The notes under the pieces were generated by a model, which was not told the DNA's origin, did not search any database, and saw nothing but the letters and a program-made list of their open reading frames with translations. DNA of 38,831 nucleotides from Blastomonas sp. CACIA14H2 (GTDB taxonomy: Bacteria; Pseudomonadota; Alphaproteobacteria; Sphingomonadales; Sphingomonadaceae): assembly GCA_000503195.1 (NCBI GenBank), contig AYSC01000039.1, forward strand, positions 1 through 38,831. Direction: 5' to 3'. Positions 23,769-31,457 of the stretch are shown here, piece after piece; the first letter of the stretch is position 1; every line of letters begins with the position of its first letter. The position numbers and the translations under genes were made by a program.

Positions 23769-25350
23769 CGATCGTTTCGGGCGGAACCGGCTCGGCCTCG
23801 CGCCGGGAAATGCGGATCGCCTCTTCCGCCGTGGTCTGGCCGGTGCGCACCAGCTCGCGCGCGGCGGAGCCGAGGTTCGGCGCGTTGAGGAAGGCGTGCC
23901 GCGCGATGATCGCCTCGTCGCCATTGTCGTTGATCAGGCGGCGAATGGTCTCATCAACCCGCACCGCTTCGAACACGCCGATGCGCCCGGCAAAACCGGT
24001 GAGGTTGCAGGCATCGCAGCCGACCGGGCGATAGACCACGGTGCCCTTGTCGAAGCCGAGCAGCGAAGCGAGCGAGCCATCGGCCTGGACCGGCTCGCGG
24101 CATTCGGGGCAGAGCCGCCGCACCAGCCGCTGCGCGACGACGGCCCGGAGGGTCGAGGCGAGCAGGAACGGCTCGATCTTCATGTCGCGCATGCGGGTGA
24201 TGGCGCCGATTGCATCGTTGGTGTGCACGGTCGAAAGCACCAGATGCCCGGTAAGCGAGGCCTGGACCGCGATCTCCGCCGTCTCGTGATCGCGGATTTC
24301 GCCGATCATCACCACATCGGGATCCTGACGCAGGATCGCGCGCAGCCCCGCCGCGAAGGTCAGCCCGACCTTGGCATTGACCTGGGTCTGGCCGACACCC
24401 TCGATGGCATATTCGACCGGGTCCTCGACCGTCAGCATGTTGCGCGAACCGTCGTTCAATTGCTTGAGGCACGAATAGAGCGTGGTCGTCTTGCCCGATC
24501 CGGTGGGGCCGGTGACCAGGATGATGCCATTGGGCTCGGCCAGCGCCTCGGCCAGGATCTTGTGGGTGCGCGGGCTCATGCCCAGCAGCCCCAGATCCAT
24601 GTTGGCATTTTCCTTGTCGAGCAGGCGCAGCACCACGCGCTCGCCCGCGCGACTGGGCAGCGTCGAGACGCGCACGTCGAGCAGCTTGCCGCCGATGGTC
24701 AGGCCGATGCGCCCGTCCTGCGGTACGCGGCGCTCGGCAATGTCGAGCCGCGCCATCACCTTGATGCGGCTGACGATCACCGGCGCGACATTGGGGGGCA
24801 TGCGCAGCTTTTCCTGCAGCACGCCGTCCATGCGCATGCGGATGACGAGGCCGGTCTCGTACGGCTCGATATGGATGTCCGACACGCCCTGGCGCGCGGC
24901 CTCGGCAATCACGCCGTTGATCAGCCGGATCGCGGGCGCATCGTCGGCGCTGTCGAGCAGGTCTTCGGCGCTGGGCAGATCGCTCGCCAGCAGTTCGAGA
25001 TCGCCGCCATCGATGTTGAGCGAACTCGCCATCGCCGCGGCATTGCCATCGACCGCATAATGATCGGACAGATAGCGTTCGAACTGCGCCACCGGGGCGA
25101 GTTCGACATCGAACGGCATCGCGAGATAGCGCCGCACCTCGAGCAGCGCGACCGGGTCGGCGCCCTCGCGCAGCGCGACCTTCAGCCGCCCATCGATCTC
25201 GCCCAGCATCACCACGCCATTGTCGCGGGCAAAGCCATAGGGAATATCGAGCATCACGCGGGTCAACGTGCGTTCGACATCGGCGACCTGCGCGGCATCA
25301 GCGGTGCTGTCCACCACCTCGTCCGGCGCATCGCCCTTGCGGATGATCAT
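23761..25350 (-). CDS. gspE: Type II secretion ATPase GspE
   Basis: 529 residues, the cytoplasmic hexameric ATPase that powers the secretion system. Features: N-terminal GspE-N domain (about 1-120), Asp-box region, Walker A GPTGSGKTT (281-289), Walker B region in QDPDVVMIGEIRD, the His box around LTGHLVLSTVHTND, and a zinc-binding tetracysteine module (CPECREP and CDACNLTG, about 410-460). All are intact. The start overlaps the gspD stop codon? The order is reversed on this strand: gspD lies upstream and its stop (25347-25349) overlaps this ATG by 4 bp, so translation is coupled. Confidence 0.97.
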   Translation of the reverse strand: MIIRKGDAPDEVVDSTADAAQVADVERTLTRVMLDIPYGFARDNGVVMLGEIDGRLKVALREGADPVALLEVRRYLAMPFDVELAPVAQFERYLSDHYAVDGNAAAMASSLNIDGGDLELLASDLPSAEDLLDSADDAPAIRLINGVIAEAARQGVSDIHIEPYETGLVIRMRMDGVLQEKLRMPPNVAPVIVSRIKVMARLDIAERRVPQDGRIGLTIGGKLLDVRVSTLPSRAGERVVLRLLDKENANMDLGLLGMSPRTHKILAEALAEPNGIILVTGPTGSGKTTTLYSCLKQLNDGSRNMLTVEDPVEYAIEGVGQTQVNAKVGLTFAAGLRAILRQDPDVVMIGEIRDHETAEIAVQASLTGHLVLSTVHTNDAIGAITRMRDMKIEPFLLASTLRAVVAQRLVRRLCPECREPVQADGSLASLLGFDKGTVVYRPVGCDACNLTGFAGRIGVFEAVRVDETIRRLINDNGDEAIIARHAFLNAPNLGSAARELVRTGQTTAEEAIRISRREAEPVPPETIDG

Positions 25351-27575
25351 GGCTGGCCTCCGGTTGGCGGGAGTTCCTGCTGCGGCTGCTGCGCGGGCTG
25401 GCTACCCACACTGTCCAGCCGCTGCGCGGGCTGGCTGGGCGGCAGCGTCGTGCTGTCGATCGGCGCGGTGCTGGGCATGGCGCGCGGAGCGATCACCTGA
25501 TCGTTCGGCCCAGGCGGCGGCGCGACGGGGACGTTCGCACCCAGATATTCGAGCACGATCTTGTCCAGCGACGGCTCGGCCTTGGGGTCGAACTCGATCT
25601 GCGCGGCGCGGACATAATTGTAGCGGCGCGCGGCGATCGCCTGGGCATCGGCAGCCGTGCGCAGGATCGTCGGGCGGATGAACACCATCAGATTGGTCTT
25701 GGTCCGCTCCTTGCCGCGCGACTTGAACAGCTCACCCAGCAGCGGAATGTCGCCGAGCAGCGGGATCTTCTGGATCGTGCGCCGCTCGTTGTCGTCGAGC
25801 AGCCCGCCCAGCGCGATGATCTCGCGGTCCTTGACCGTGACCGTGGTCTTGACCTCGCGCTTGTTGATGATCAGCTCGTTGAAATCGTCGCTGACCGGAC
25901 CGACGATCGAGCTGACCTCCTGCCGGATGTCGAGCTTGACCTGATTGCCCGCGTTGATCTGCGGCTTCACCTCCAGCTCGATACCGACATTCTGACGCTG
26001 GATGGTGCGGAAGGCATTGTCGAAATTGTTCGACAGCGCCTCGCCAGTGCTGATCGGGATTTCCTGACCGAACAGGATCGATCCCTTCACATTGTCGTTC
26101 ACGGTGAGCGACGGCGTCGACAGGATGTTCGACTCGCTGTCTTCCTGCACCGCGTTGATGATCGCGCCGAGCACGCGGTTGTTGCCGATATCCGCGGCAA
26201 AACCCGAATAGCCGCCACGTGCGCCGAGGATGCTCTGCGCCGCATTCTGGCGCAGGAAATTGCCCACCGCGCTGTTGTTGCTGGTGGTGACGGTGTTGCC
26301 GTTTATGACCGTGGTGGTCTCGTCGAGCTCGTCGGCGAGCAGCCCGCCCGCGATATCGAGAATATTGGGCGAGACGTTGGAGAAAGGCGTCACCAGGAAC
26401 GGGATGTCCTTGCCGCCGATGAGGAACTGGACGCCGAGTTCGCGCGCGACGCGGTCCGAAATCTCGACGATGATCGCCTCGACCAGCACCTGTTCCTGGC
26501 GGATATCGAGCTGGCGCACCAGCTCGGCGAGCGAGCGCTGAACATCGACCGGAGCGGAGATGATCACCGCGTTCGCGCCCTCATAGCGCGTGATGATCGC
26601 CTGGCCGCGCCCGTTGGACAGCGCGACCGCGCCGCCCACCGCCGCTGCGGGAGCGGGCGCCGCGCCATTGGCGGACGGTGCCGCCGCTGGCGTCGCGGAC
26701 ATCGACGTCACCGCGCCGCCGCCCTGCGCGCCGACCATCATCTGCAGCACCGGCACGAGCTGTTCGGCATCGGCATAATCGAGCCAGATCACGCGGATCT
26801 CGCTGCCGTTCGCCGCGCGCGCGTCCAGCTCCTTGGCGATCGCGGTCAGCCGCGCGACCGTCGGCGCATCGCCGCGCAGCGCGACCGAATTGCTCGAGTC
26901 CACCGCGACCACCGACACCAGCGGTGCGCCGCCGCCACCGCCCTCGCCGCCGCCGCCCGGCGCGGGGGCGAGTTGCTGCAGCGTCATCGCGATCTCGCGC
27001 GCACCGGCATGGCTGAGCGTGATCACCTGCGTGGTCGCATTGTCGCGGTCGATCTGGGCGATCAGCGCGCGGATGCGGCGGATGTTGTCGGCATAATCGG
27101 CGACGACCAGGCTGTTGCCGCTGCGATTGGCGGTGATCGATCCCTCGCGGCTGACCAGCGGACGCAGCGTCTCGACCGCGGTGGTCGCATCGATCGCGCG
27201 CAGGCGGAAGACCTCGGTGACGAACTCGTTCTGCGCGCCGCGACTGCCCACCCGGCCCGGCGACGAGGCCGCGCCATCGGTCGGCTGGATGCGATAGGCA
27301 CCGTTCGCGGTCGGCACCGCGATCAGCCCGTTGGCGCGCAGCGTGGAAAGGAACACCTCGAAATATTCGCTGCGGCTCAAGGGCCGGTCGGTGACCACCG
27401 ACACCTTGCCCTGCACCCGCCCGTCGATGATGAAGGTGCGGCCGGTGACCTGCGCGGCGTCCTCGATGAACGCGCGCACATCGGCGTCGCGCACGTTGAG
27501 GCTGTGCTGCGCCGCGGCGGGCTGGGCGAAGACGAGGGCGACGCCCAGCGCGAAAAGGGAGATGTGTTTTTTCAT
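25347..27575 (-). CDS. gspD: Type II secretion outer-membrane secretin GspD
   Basis: 742 residues with a signal peptide (MKKHISLFALGVALVFAQPAAA). An N0 domain (LNVRDADVRAFIEDAAQVTGR) and N1-N3 domains follow, N3 being interrupted by Gly- and Ala-rich inserts (GGGGEGGGGG near 235 and an Ala/Pro stretch near 310-335). The secretin domain includes VEAIIVEISD, SILSTPSLTVNDN-type strands with GQEIP, and VPLLGDIPLLGELF-like IPLLGDIPLLGELFKS. GspD forms the outer-membrane channel. The C terminus has a Pro/Gln-rich tail of about 65 residues instead of a recognisable pilotin-binding S domain. The start overlaps the gspC stop codon by 4 bp. Confidence 0.96.
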   Translation of the reverse strand: MKKHISLFALGVALVFAQPAAAQHSLNVRDADVRAFIEDAAQVTGRTFIIDGRVQGKVSVVTDRPLSRSEYFEVFLSTLRANGLIAVPTANGAYRIQPTDGAASSPGRVGSRGAQNEFVTEVFRLRAIDATTAVETLRPLVSREGSITANRSGNSLVVADYADNIRRIRALIAQIDRDNATTQVITLSHAGAREIAMTLQQLAPAPGGGGEGGGGGAPLVSVVAVDSSNSVALRGDAPTVARLTAIAKELDARAANGSEIRVIWLDYADAEQLVPVLQMMVGAQGGGAVTSMSATPAAAPSANGAAPAPAAAVGGAVALSNGRGQAIITRYEGANAVIISAPVDVQRSLAELVRQLDIRQEQVLVEAIIVEISDRVARELGVQFLIGGKDIPFLVTPFSNVSPNILDIAGGLLADELDETTTVINGNTVTTSNNSAVGNFLRQNAAQSILGARGGYSGFAADIGNNRVLGAIINAVQEDSESNILSTPSLTVNDNVKGSILFGQEIPISTGEALSNNFDNAFRTIQRQNVGIELEVKPQINAGNQVKLDIRQEVSSIVGPVSDDFNELIINKREVKTTVTVKDREIIALGGLLDDNERRTIQKIPLLGDIPLLGELFKSRGKERTKTNLMVFIRPTILRTAADAQAIAARRYNYVRAAQIEFDPKAEPSLDKIVLEYLGANVPVAPPPGPNDQVIAPRAMPSTAPIDSTTLPPSQPAQRLDSVGSQPAQQPQQELPPTGGQP

Positions 27576-28480
27576 TGGTCCGGAATGATGATCGCGATGG
27601 GAAGGGTTTCGGTGCCGCGCTCGACCTGCAGCGACATGCGCGCGCCGGGCTTGAGCTGGCCGGTCAGCGCGGCGGCATCGGAGGCGGAAGAGACCTTGCG
27701 GCCGTTGATCTCGACGACGATGTCGCCGGCGCGGAAGCCGGCCTGGGCAAAGATGGCACCATCGCCCTTGGGGGTGACGGCAAAGCCCGTGGCGCGGCCA
27801 TTCTCGATGCGCGGGGCAAAGCCGATACCGGCGGCGATCGATTCCGCATTGAGCGGGCCGGGCGCCTGAACCACCGGCGGCGGCGTGGCACCGGCGGCAG
27901 GAGCGGCGGTCATCGGCGCATCGCCCACGGTCTCGGCTGGCACCGATTGGTCGAGGAACAGGCTTTCGCGGGTACCGCCGCGTTCGAGCACGACATGATC
28001 GAACAGCACCTGCACCAGCTTGACGCCGGGCGAGACCTCTTCGCCCACCGCATAGCTGCGCTGCACGCCGTCCGAGCCCGCGATGATCGCGCTGCCGCCG
28101 CCCGAGGCCTCGTTCATGCGCAGGCCGTAGAGCGTCAGATCGAGCGAGGTGACCGCTGCGCTCGCCTCGCCGCCACCGGCAGCGGCGCGATCGAAACCGT
28201 CGAAGCTCGCGAACAGCGCGGCGCGTGCGGCGGGTGACATGACATTGGCGGCGCGCGCCTGCCAGTCGCCCAGCGGGGCGATGGGGGTGACGATGGTCCA
28301 GACGAGCCGGGCAACCTGGACGATCAGCGCCAGAACGAGCAGCGCGCGCAGCCAGCCGTAAAGACCCTGCGGGAGAAATCTGGTCCAGCCGCTCTGCTGC
28401 CCCTGGAACCGCGCGAGGCGGAAACGGGACAGCGAAGCACTGAGGCCGGTCTGCGCGCCATTCTGGGCCGCTGATGCCAC
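27572..28480 (-). CDS. gspC: Type II secretion inner-membrane protein GspC
   Basis: 302 residues from a GTG start with GGGGAG 6 nt upstream. A cytoplasmic N terminus of about 42 residues precedes one membrane segment (about 44-65). A periplasmic homology region follows (LTLYGLRMNEASGGGSAII, YAVGEEVSPGVKLVQV, ESLFLDQ), then a Pro/Ala linker and a C-terminal PDZ domain (about 205-300, with GDGAIFAQAGFRAGDIVVEING). GspC links the inner-membrane platform to the secretin and helps select substrates. It is the first gene of gspC-D-E-F-G-H; PHO-box-like units lie 60-88 bp upstream. Confidence 0.95.
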   Translation of the reverse strand: MASAAQNGAQTGLSASLSRFRLARFQGQQSGWTRFLPQGLYGWLRALLVLALIVQVARLVWTIVTPIAPLGDWQARAANVMSPAARAALFASFDGFDRAAAGGGEASAAVTSLDLTLYGLRMNEASGGGSAIIAGSDGVQRSYAVGEEVSPGVKLVQVLFDHVVLERGGTRESLFLDQSVPAETVGDAPMTAAPAAGATPPPVVQAPGPLNAESIAAGIGFAPRIENGRATGFAVTPKGDGAIFAQAGFRAGDIVVEINGRKVSSASDAAALTGQLKPGARMSLQVERGTETLPIAIIIPDQ

Positions 28481-28539
28481 GAATCACTCCCCGCTTCAGG
28501 CCGATCCCCATGGCCTCACGATGCTGCTAGGCGCAGCCC

Positions 28540-28568
28540 GTGACGGTTGGATTACCAGTTTGTGACAG
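28540..28568 (-). promoter_or_regulatory. Candidate PHO-box array upstream of gspC
   Basis: On the minus strand three 7-bp units follow each other with 4-bp spacers: CTGTCAC (28568-28562), TGGTAAT (28557-28551) and CCGTCAC (28546-28540). The outer two are 6-7 matches out of 7 to CTGTCAC/T and sit exactly two 11-bp periods apart, while the middle unit is weak. PhoB binds direct 7-bp repeats with this 11-bp period. The array ends 60 bp before the gspC start codon, a suitable promoter position. Confidence 0.5.
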
Positions 28569-28611
28569 TTATTTGAACGGAAAAGCCGCGTTGGTCGGCG
28601 TTGCACAACGC

Positions 28612-28638
28612 AAAAGGGGCTGGCGATGCGCCAGCCCC
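28612..28638 (-). terminator. Intrinsic terminator of the TonB-receptor gene
   Basis: Perfect 9-bp stem GGGGCTGGC/GCCAGCCCC (28616-28624, 28630-28638) with a 5-nt loop. In the minus-strand direction it is followed by TTTTG (28615-28611). It lies about 30 bp after the receptor stop codon and separates that unit from the gsp operon. Confidence 0.88.
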
Positions 28639-28666
28639 CTCGCTGTTCCTGGTTGACCGGTGCGCC

Positions 28667-31381
28667 TCAGAACTGAAGCGACGCGCTGATCTGGAACGAA
28701 CGGCCGATTTCATAGGCGTTGTTCAGGATCAGCGAGTTGTTGAGGCGCTGGAATTCGATATAGTCGGTGCTGAGCAGGTTGCGCGCCTCGAACTTGAGCT
28801 CGCCGACCTTGTTGAACAGCTTGAAGCCCTCGCGCCAGACGAAATCCAGCCGCGCTCCGGTATATTCGACCAGATCCGGCTGACCCGACGGTCCGCGATT
28901 GGTGACTCGGTTGCCGTTCCACGACAGCAACAGCGTCTGCTGCGAGATCCGCTCGCCGGTGCTTTCGAACCCGACCTGGATGTTGGCAATGTGATCCGAC
29001 TGGCCGGTCAGCGGGAAATTGTTGCGGAAGATCGAGGTCGCAGGGACCATCCGGCCGCTCAGCGGGTCAGCAATCATGTCGCTGGCGCTGACCTTCACGT
29101 CCGACTTGGTATAGGTATAGTTGCCCGACAGCAGCAGCCGACGCTCCTCGAAGAACTTGCCGCCCAGATCGATCAGATCGTAATATTTCACGATCTCGAT
29201 TTCGCCGCCGTACAGCGTCGCCTTGGGCGCGTTGGCGAAGGTGGTGAAGAAGGTCTCGCCCTGCGCGAAGGCGATGTTCTCGATCGGATTGTCGATATCC
29301 TTGTAGAACAGCGCTGCGGTCAGTCGCTCGTCGCGGCCGAAATAATATTCGAACCGCGTCTCGAAGTTCAGCAGCTCGCTGTCGACTAGGAACTGGTTGC
29401 CGAAGAACGTGCGGTCGAATTCGAGATCGAGATATTGCTGCGGTGCCAGCTCGCGAAACTGCGGACGCGCGATGGTCTTGGAAGCCGCAATGCGCAGCTG
29501 CATGTCGTCGGCAATGTTCCAGGTCAGCGTGGCAGCCGGCAGGAAATAATCGTTCTTGATCTGGGTGGGGAAGATGTTGACACCGCCGGAACCGAAAAGG
29601 TCGATCGGCAGCACGTTCTGCTCGCCATCCTCGTAGCGGACGCCCGCCTGCAGCCTCAGACCCTGGACGATCTCGGCATCGAACTGCAGATAGCCGGCAT
29701 GCACTTCGAGGTCGGCGCTGTAGGCGGCCGCACCCGATGTGCCCGAGGTTTCCACAAGACGAACGTCATAAGTATAGACGTTGAAGTCGGAGAGGAGGAA
29801 ATCGGGCCGCTGCTGCGACACGGCAAACGGAAGCGCACCCGCGCCGCTCAGGAAGCGGAAGTCGCGGCGGATCGAGAAGCGGTCGTTCTTGTAATAGGCA
29901 TAGCCCGCCGAGAACGTTACCGGAATGCCGATATCGGTCTCATAGGCCAGATCGACATTCGCGCCATAGACGTTGTCGTCGAGATCGCTGAACGCGATGC
30001 GCGCGCCTTCGCCCGCCGATTGCAGATCGTTGACGAAATCATTGGCCGCCGGGCTGAACGTGTAGTCGAACGTCCGCTCATAGGGTGCTTCGCGCTGCGA
30101 ATTGGCATAGCTGCCACGGAAGTTGAGGCGGAAGGCATCGAACTTCATCTCGCCGACGAGCTGGGTGTTGAACAGCTGGCGTTCGAACCAGTTGGTGCGG
30201 CTGCGGTTGATGAGACGCGTATCCGAGACGCGCGAGTCGAAACCCTCGCGGATCGAGGCGTCCTTCAGCGTGTCGCGGATATACAGGTTCGTGAGCTTGA
30301 ACTTGTGTTCGCCGACATCGGCGGTGAGGCCCAGCAAGCCGTTGACGACAATGCGGTTCTCGGTCGTCAGAAAGCGGAAATCACGATCGGGGAGCAGGCC
30401 GTCCGCTCCATTGATCGGGACGATTCCCTGCGAGACCTGCTGGACGCCGCCGCGCGTGCGCCACGTGTTGTTGATACCGGCAGCGCCGACGACACCGATA
30501 TTCACATCGCCGACGAGAAAGTTGGTCGCGCCGCTGAGCTGGCCGGAGAAATTGACCGGAATGTTGTTGTTGCGCTGGATCAGCGTGGTGTTGGCATTGG
30601 CCAGGCTCGCGGTCAGATCGCGAATCTGCGCGGGGGTGAAATTGGCACCGGCGCTGATGGGGTTGCCGGTGGCAAAGGCCTGGACCAGCGGCCGCGGCAG
30701 ATCGCGCGCGCCGTTGTCGAAGCCGGTGAAATCGGTCGACGAACCGAAATAGGTATAGCCGACCTCGCCGGTGGTGATCGTGTCGCCGCCGGTGCTGAAT
30801 TCGATCTTGAAGAACGGGTCGCGCGGCACCGACTTGGTGGTGAGGTTGATCGCGCCGCCCCCGAACTCGCCCGGATAATCGACCGAATAGCTCTTCTGGA
30901 TGGTAGTCGAGGCGATGACGCTGGTCGGGAAGATGTCGAGCGGAACCGTGCGGCGCAGCGGATCGGGCGAGGTCAGCGGCGATCCGTTCATCAACGCGAG
31001 CGAATAGCGCTCGCCCAGGCCACGCACGAACACGAAGCGGCCGCCGACCACGCTGAGGCCGGTGACGCGCTGGAGCGACCCGGCGATGTCGCCATCGGCG
31101 GTACGGGCAATATCGGCCTCGCTCAGCACCGAAACGACTTCAGGCGTCGATTTGATCACATTGGGGATGAAGCGGCCGCGCACGACGATTTCGCTGTTGC
31201 CGCCGGCGCCGGGGCCGGAAATCTCGATATCGTCTTCCGCTGGCACGTCTTCGGCCGGCGCATCGGCAGCCGGGGTTTCGGGCTGGGGCGCAGGTGCCTC
31301 TTGCGCGAAGGCGGCAGGCGAAACCAGCGCCGAACTGACCATCAGCAATGCAGCGAATGAAAGCGGCGTGAACTTCGCCAT
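28667..31381 (-). CDS. TonB-dependent outer-membrane receptor
   Basis: 904 residues with a signal peptide (cleavage after PAAFA, residue 26). An acidic Ala/Pro-rich stretch follows, with a TonB-box-like EIVVRG (64-69). The plug domain (about 70-190) includes FVRGLGERYSLALMNGSPL and YPGEFGGGAINLTTKS. A 22-strand-type barrel follows and ends in the outer-membrane signature terminal Phe (ISASLQF). It should import a scarce ligand with TonB-ExbBD energy. AGGGA lies 3-7 nt before the ATG. It lies downstream of the beta-helix lipoprotein gene in the same orientation, separated by 76 bp containing a terminator. The ligand is unknown; the PHO-like site upstream of the pair suggests a phosphorus compound (inference). 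Confidence 0.94.
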   Translation of the reverse strand: MAKFTPLSFAALLMVSSALVSPAAFAQEAPAPQPETPAADAPAEDVPAEDDIEISGPGAGGNSEIVVRGRFIPNVIKSTPEVVSVLSEADIARTADGDIAGSLQRVTGLSVVGGRFVFVRGLGERYSLALMNGSPLTSPDPLRRTVPLDIFPTSVIASTTIQKSYSVDYPGEFGGGAINLTTKSVPRDPFFKIEFSTGGDTITTGEVGYTYFGSSTDFTGFDNGARDLPRPLVQAFATGNPISAGANFTPAQIRDLTASLANANTTLIQRNNNIPVNFSGQLSGATNFLVGDVNIGVVGAAGINNTWRTRGGVQQVSQGIVPINGADGLLPDRDFRFLTTENRIVVNGLLGLTADVGEHKFKLTNLYIRDTLKDASIREGFDSRVSDTRLINRSRTNWFERQLFNTQLVGEMKFDAFRLNFRGSYANSQREAPYERTFDYTFSPAANDFVNDLQSAGEGARIAFSDLDDNVYGANVDLAYETDIGIPVTFSAGYAYYKNDRFSIRRDFRFLSGAGALPFAVSQQRPDFLLSDFNVYTYDVRLVETSGTSGAAAYSADLEVHAGYLQFDAEIVQGLRLQAGVRYEDGEQNVLPIDLFGSGGVNIFPTQIKNDYFLPAATLTWNIADDMQLRIAASKTIARPQFRELAPQQYLDLEFDRTFFGNQFLVDSELLNFETRFEYYFGRDERLTAALFYKDIDNPIENIAFAQGETFFTTFANAPKATLYGGEIEIVKYYDLIDLGGKFFEERRLLLSGNYTYTKSDVKVSASDMIADPLSGRMVPATSIFRNNFPLTGQSDHIANIQVGFESTGERISQQTLLLSWNGNRVTNRGPSGQPDLVEYTGARLDFVWREGFKLFNKVGELKFEARNLLSTDYIEFQRLNNSLILNNAYEIGRSFQISASLQF

Positions 31382-31399
31382 ATGTCCCTCCAGAAATTC

Positions 31400-31435
31400 A
31401 AAAAAGGGGCGGCGGCGTGGTGTCGCCGCCGCCCC
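31400..31435 (-). terminator. Strong intrinsic terminator between lipoprotein and receptor genes
   Basis: Perfect 12-bp GC stem GGGGCGGCGGCG/CGCCGCCGCCCC (31406-31417, 31424-31435) with a 6-nt loop, followed on the minus strand by TTTTTTG (31405-31399). It is only about 20 bp upstream of the TonB-receptor start codon, leaving room for the receptor's ribosome-binding site but not for a separate downstream promoter. Confidence 0.9.
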
Positions 31436-31457
31436 GTAACCGGTCAGCGGTCTGCAA

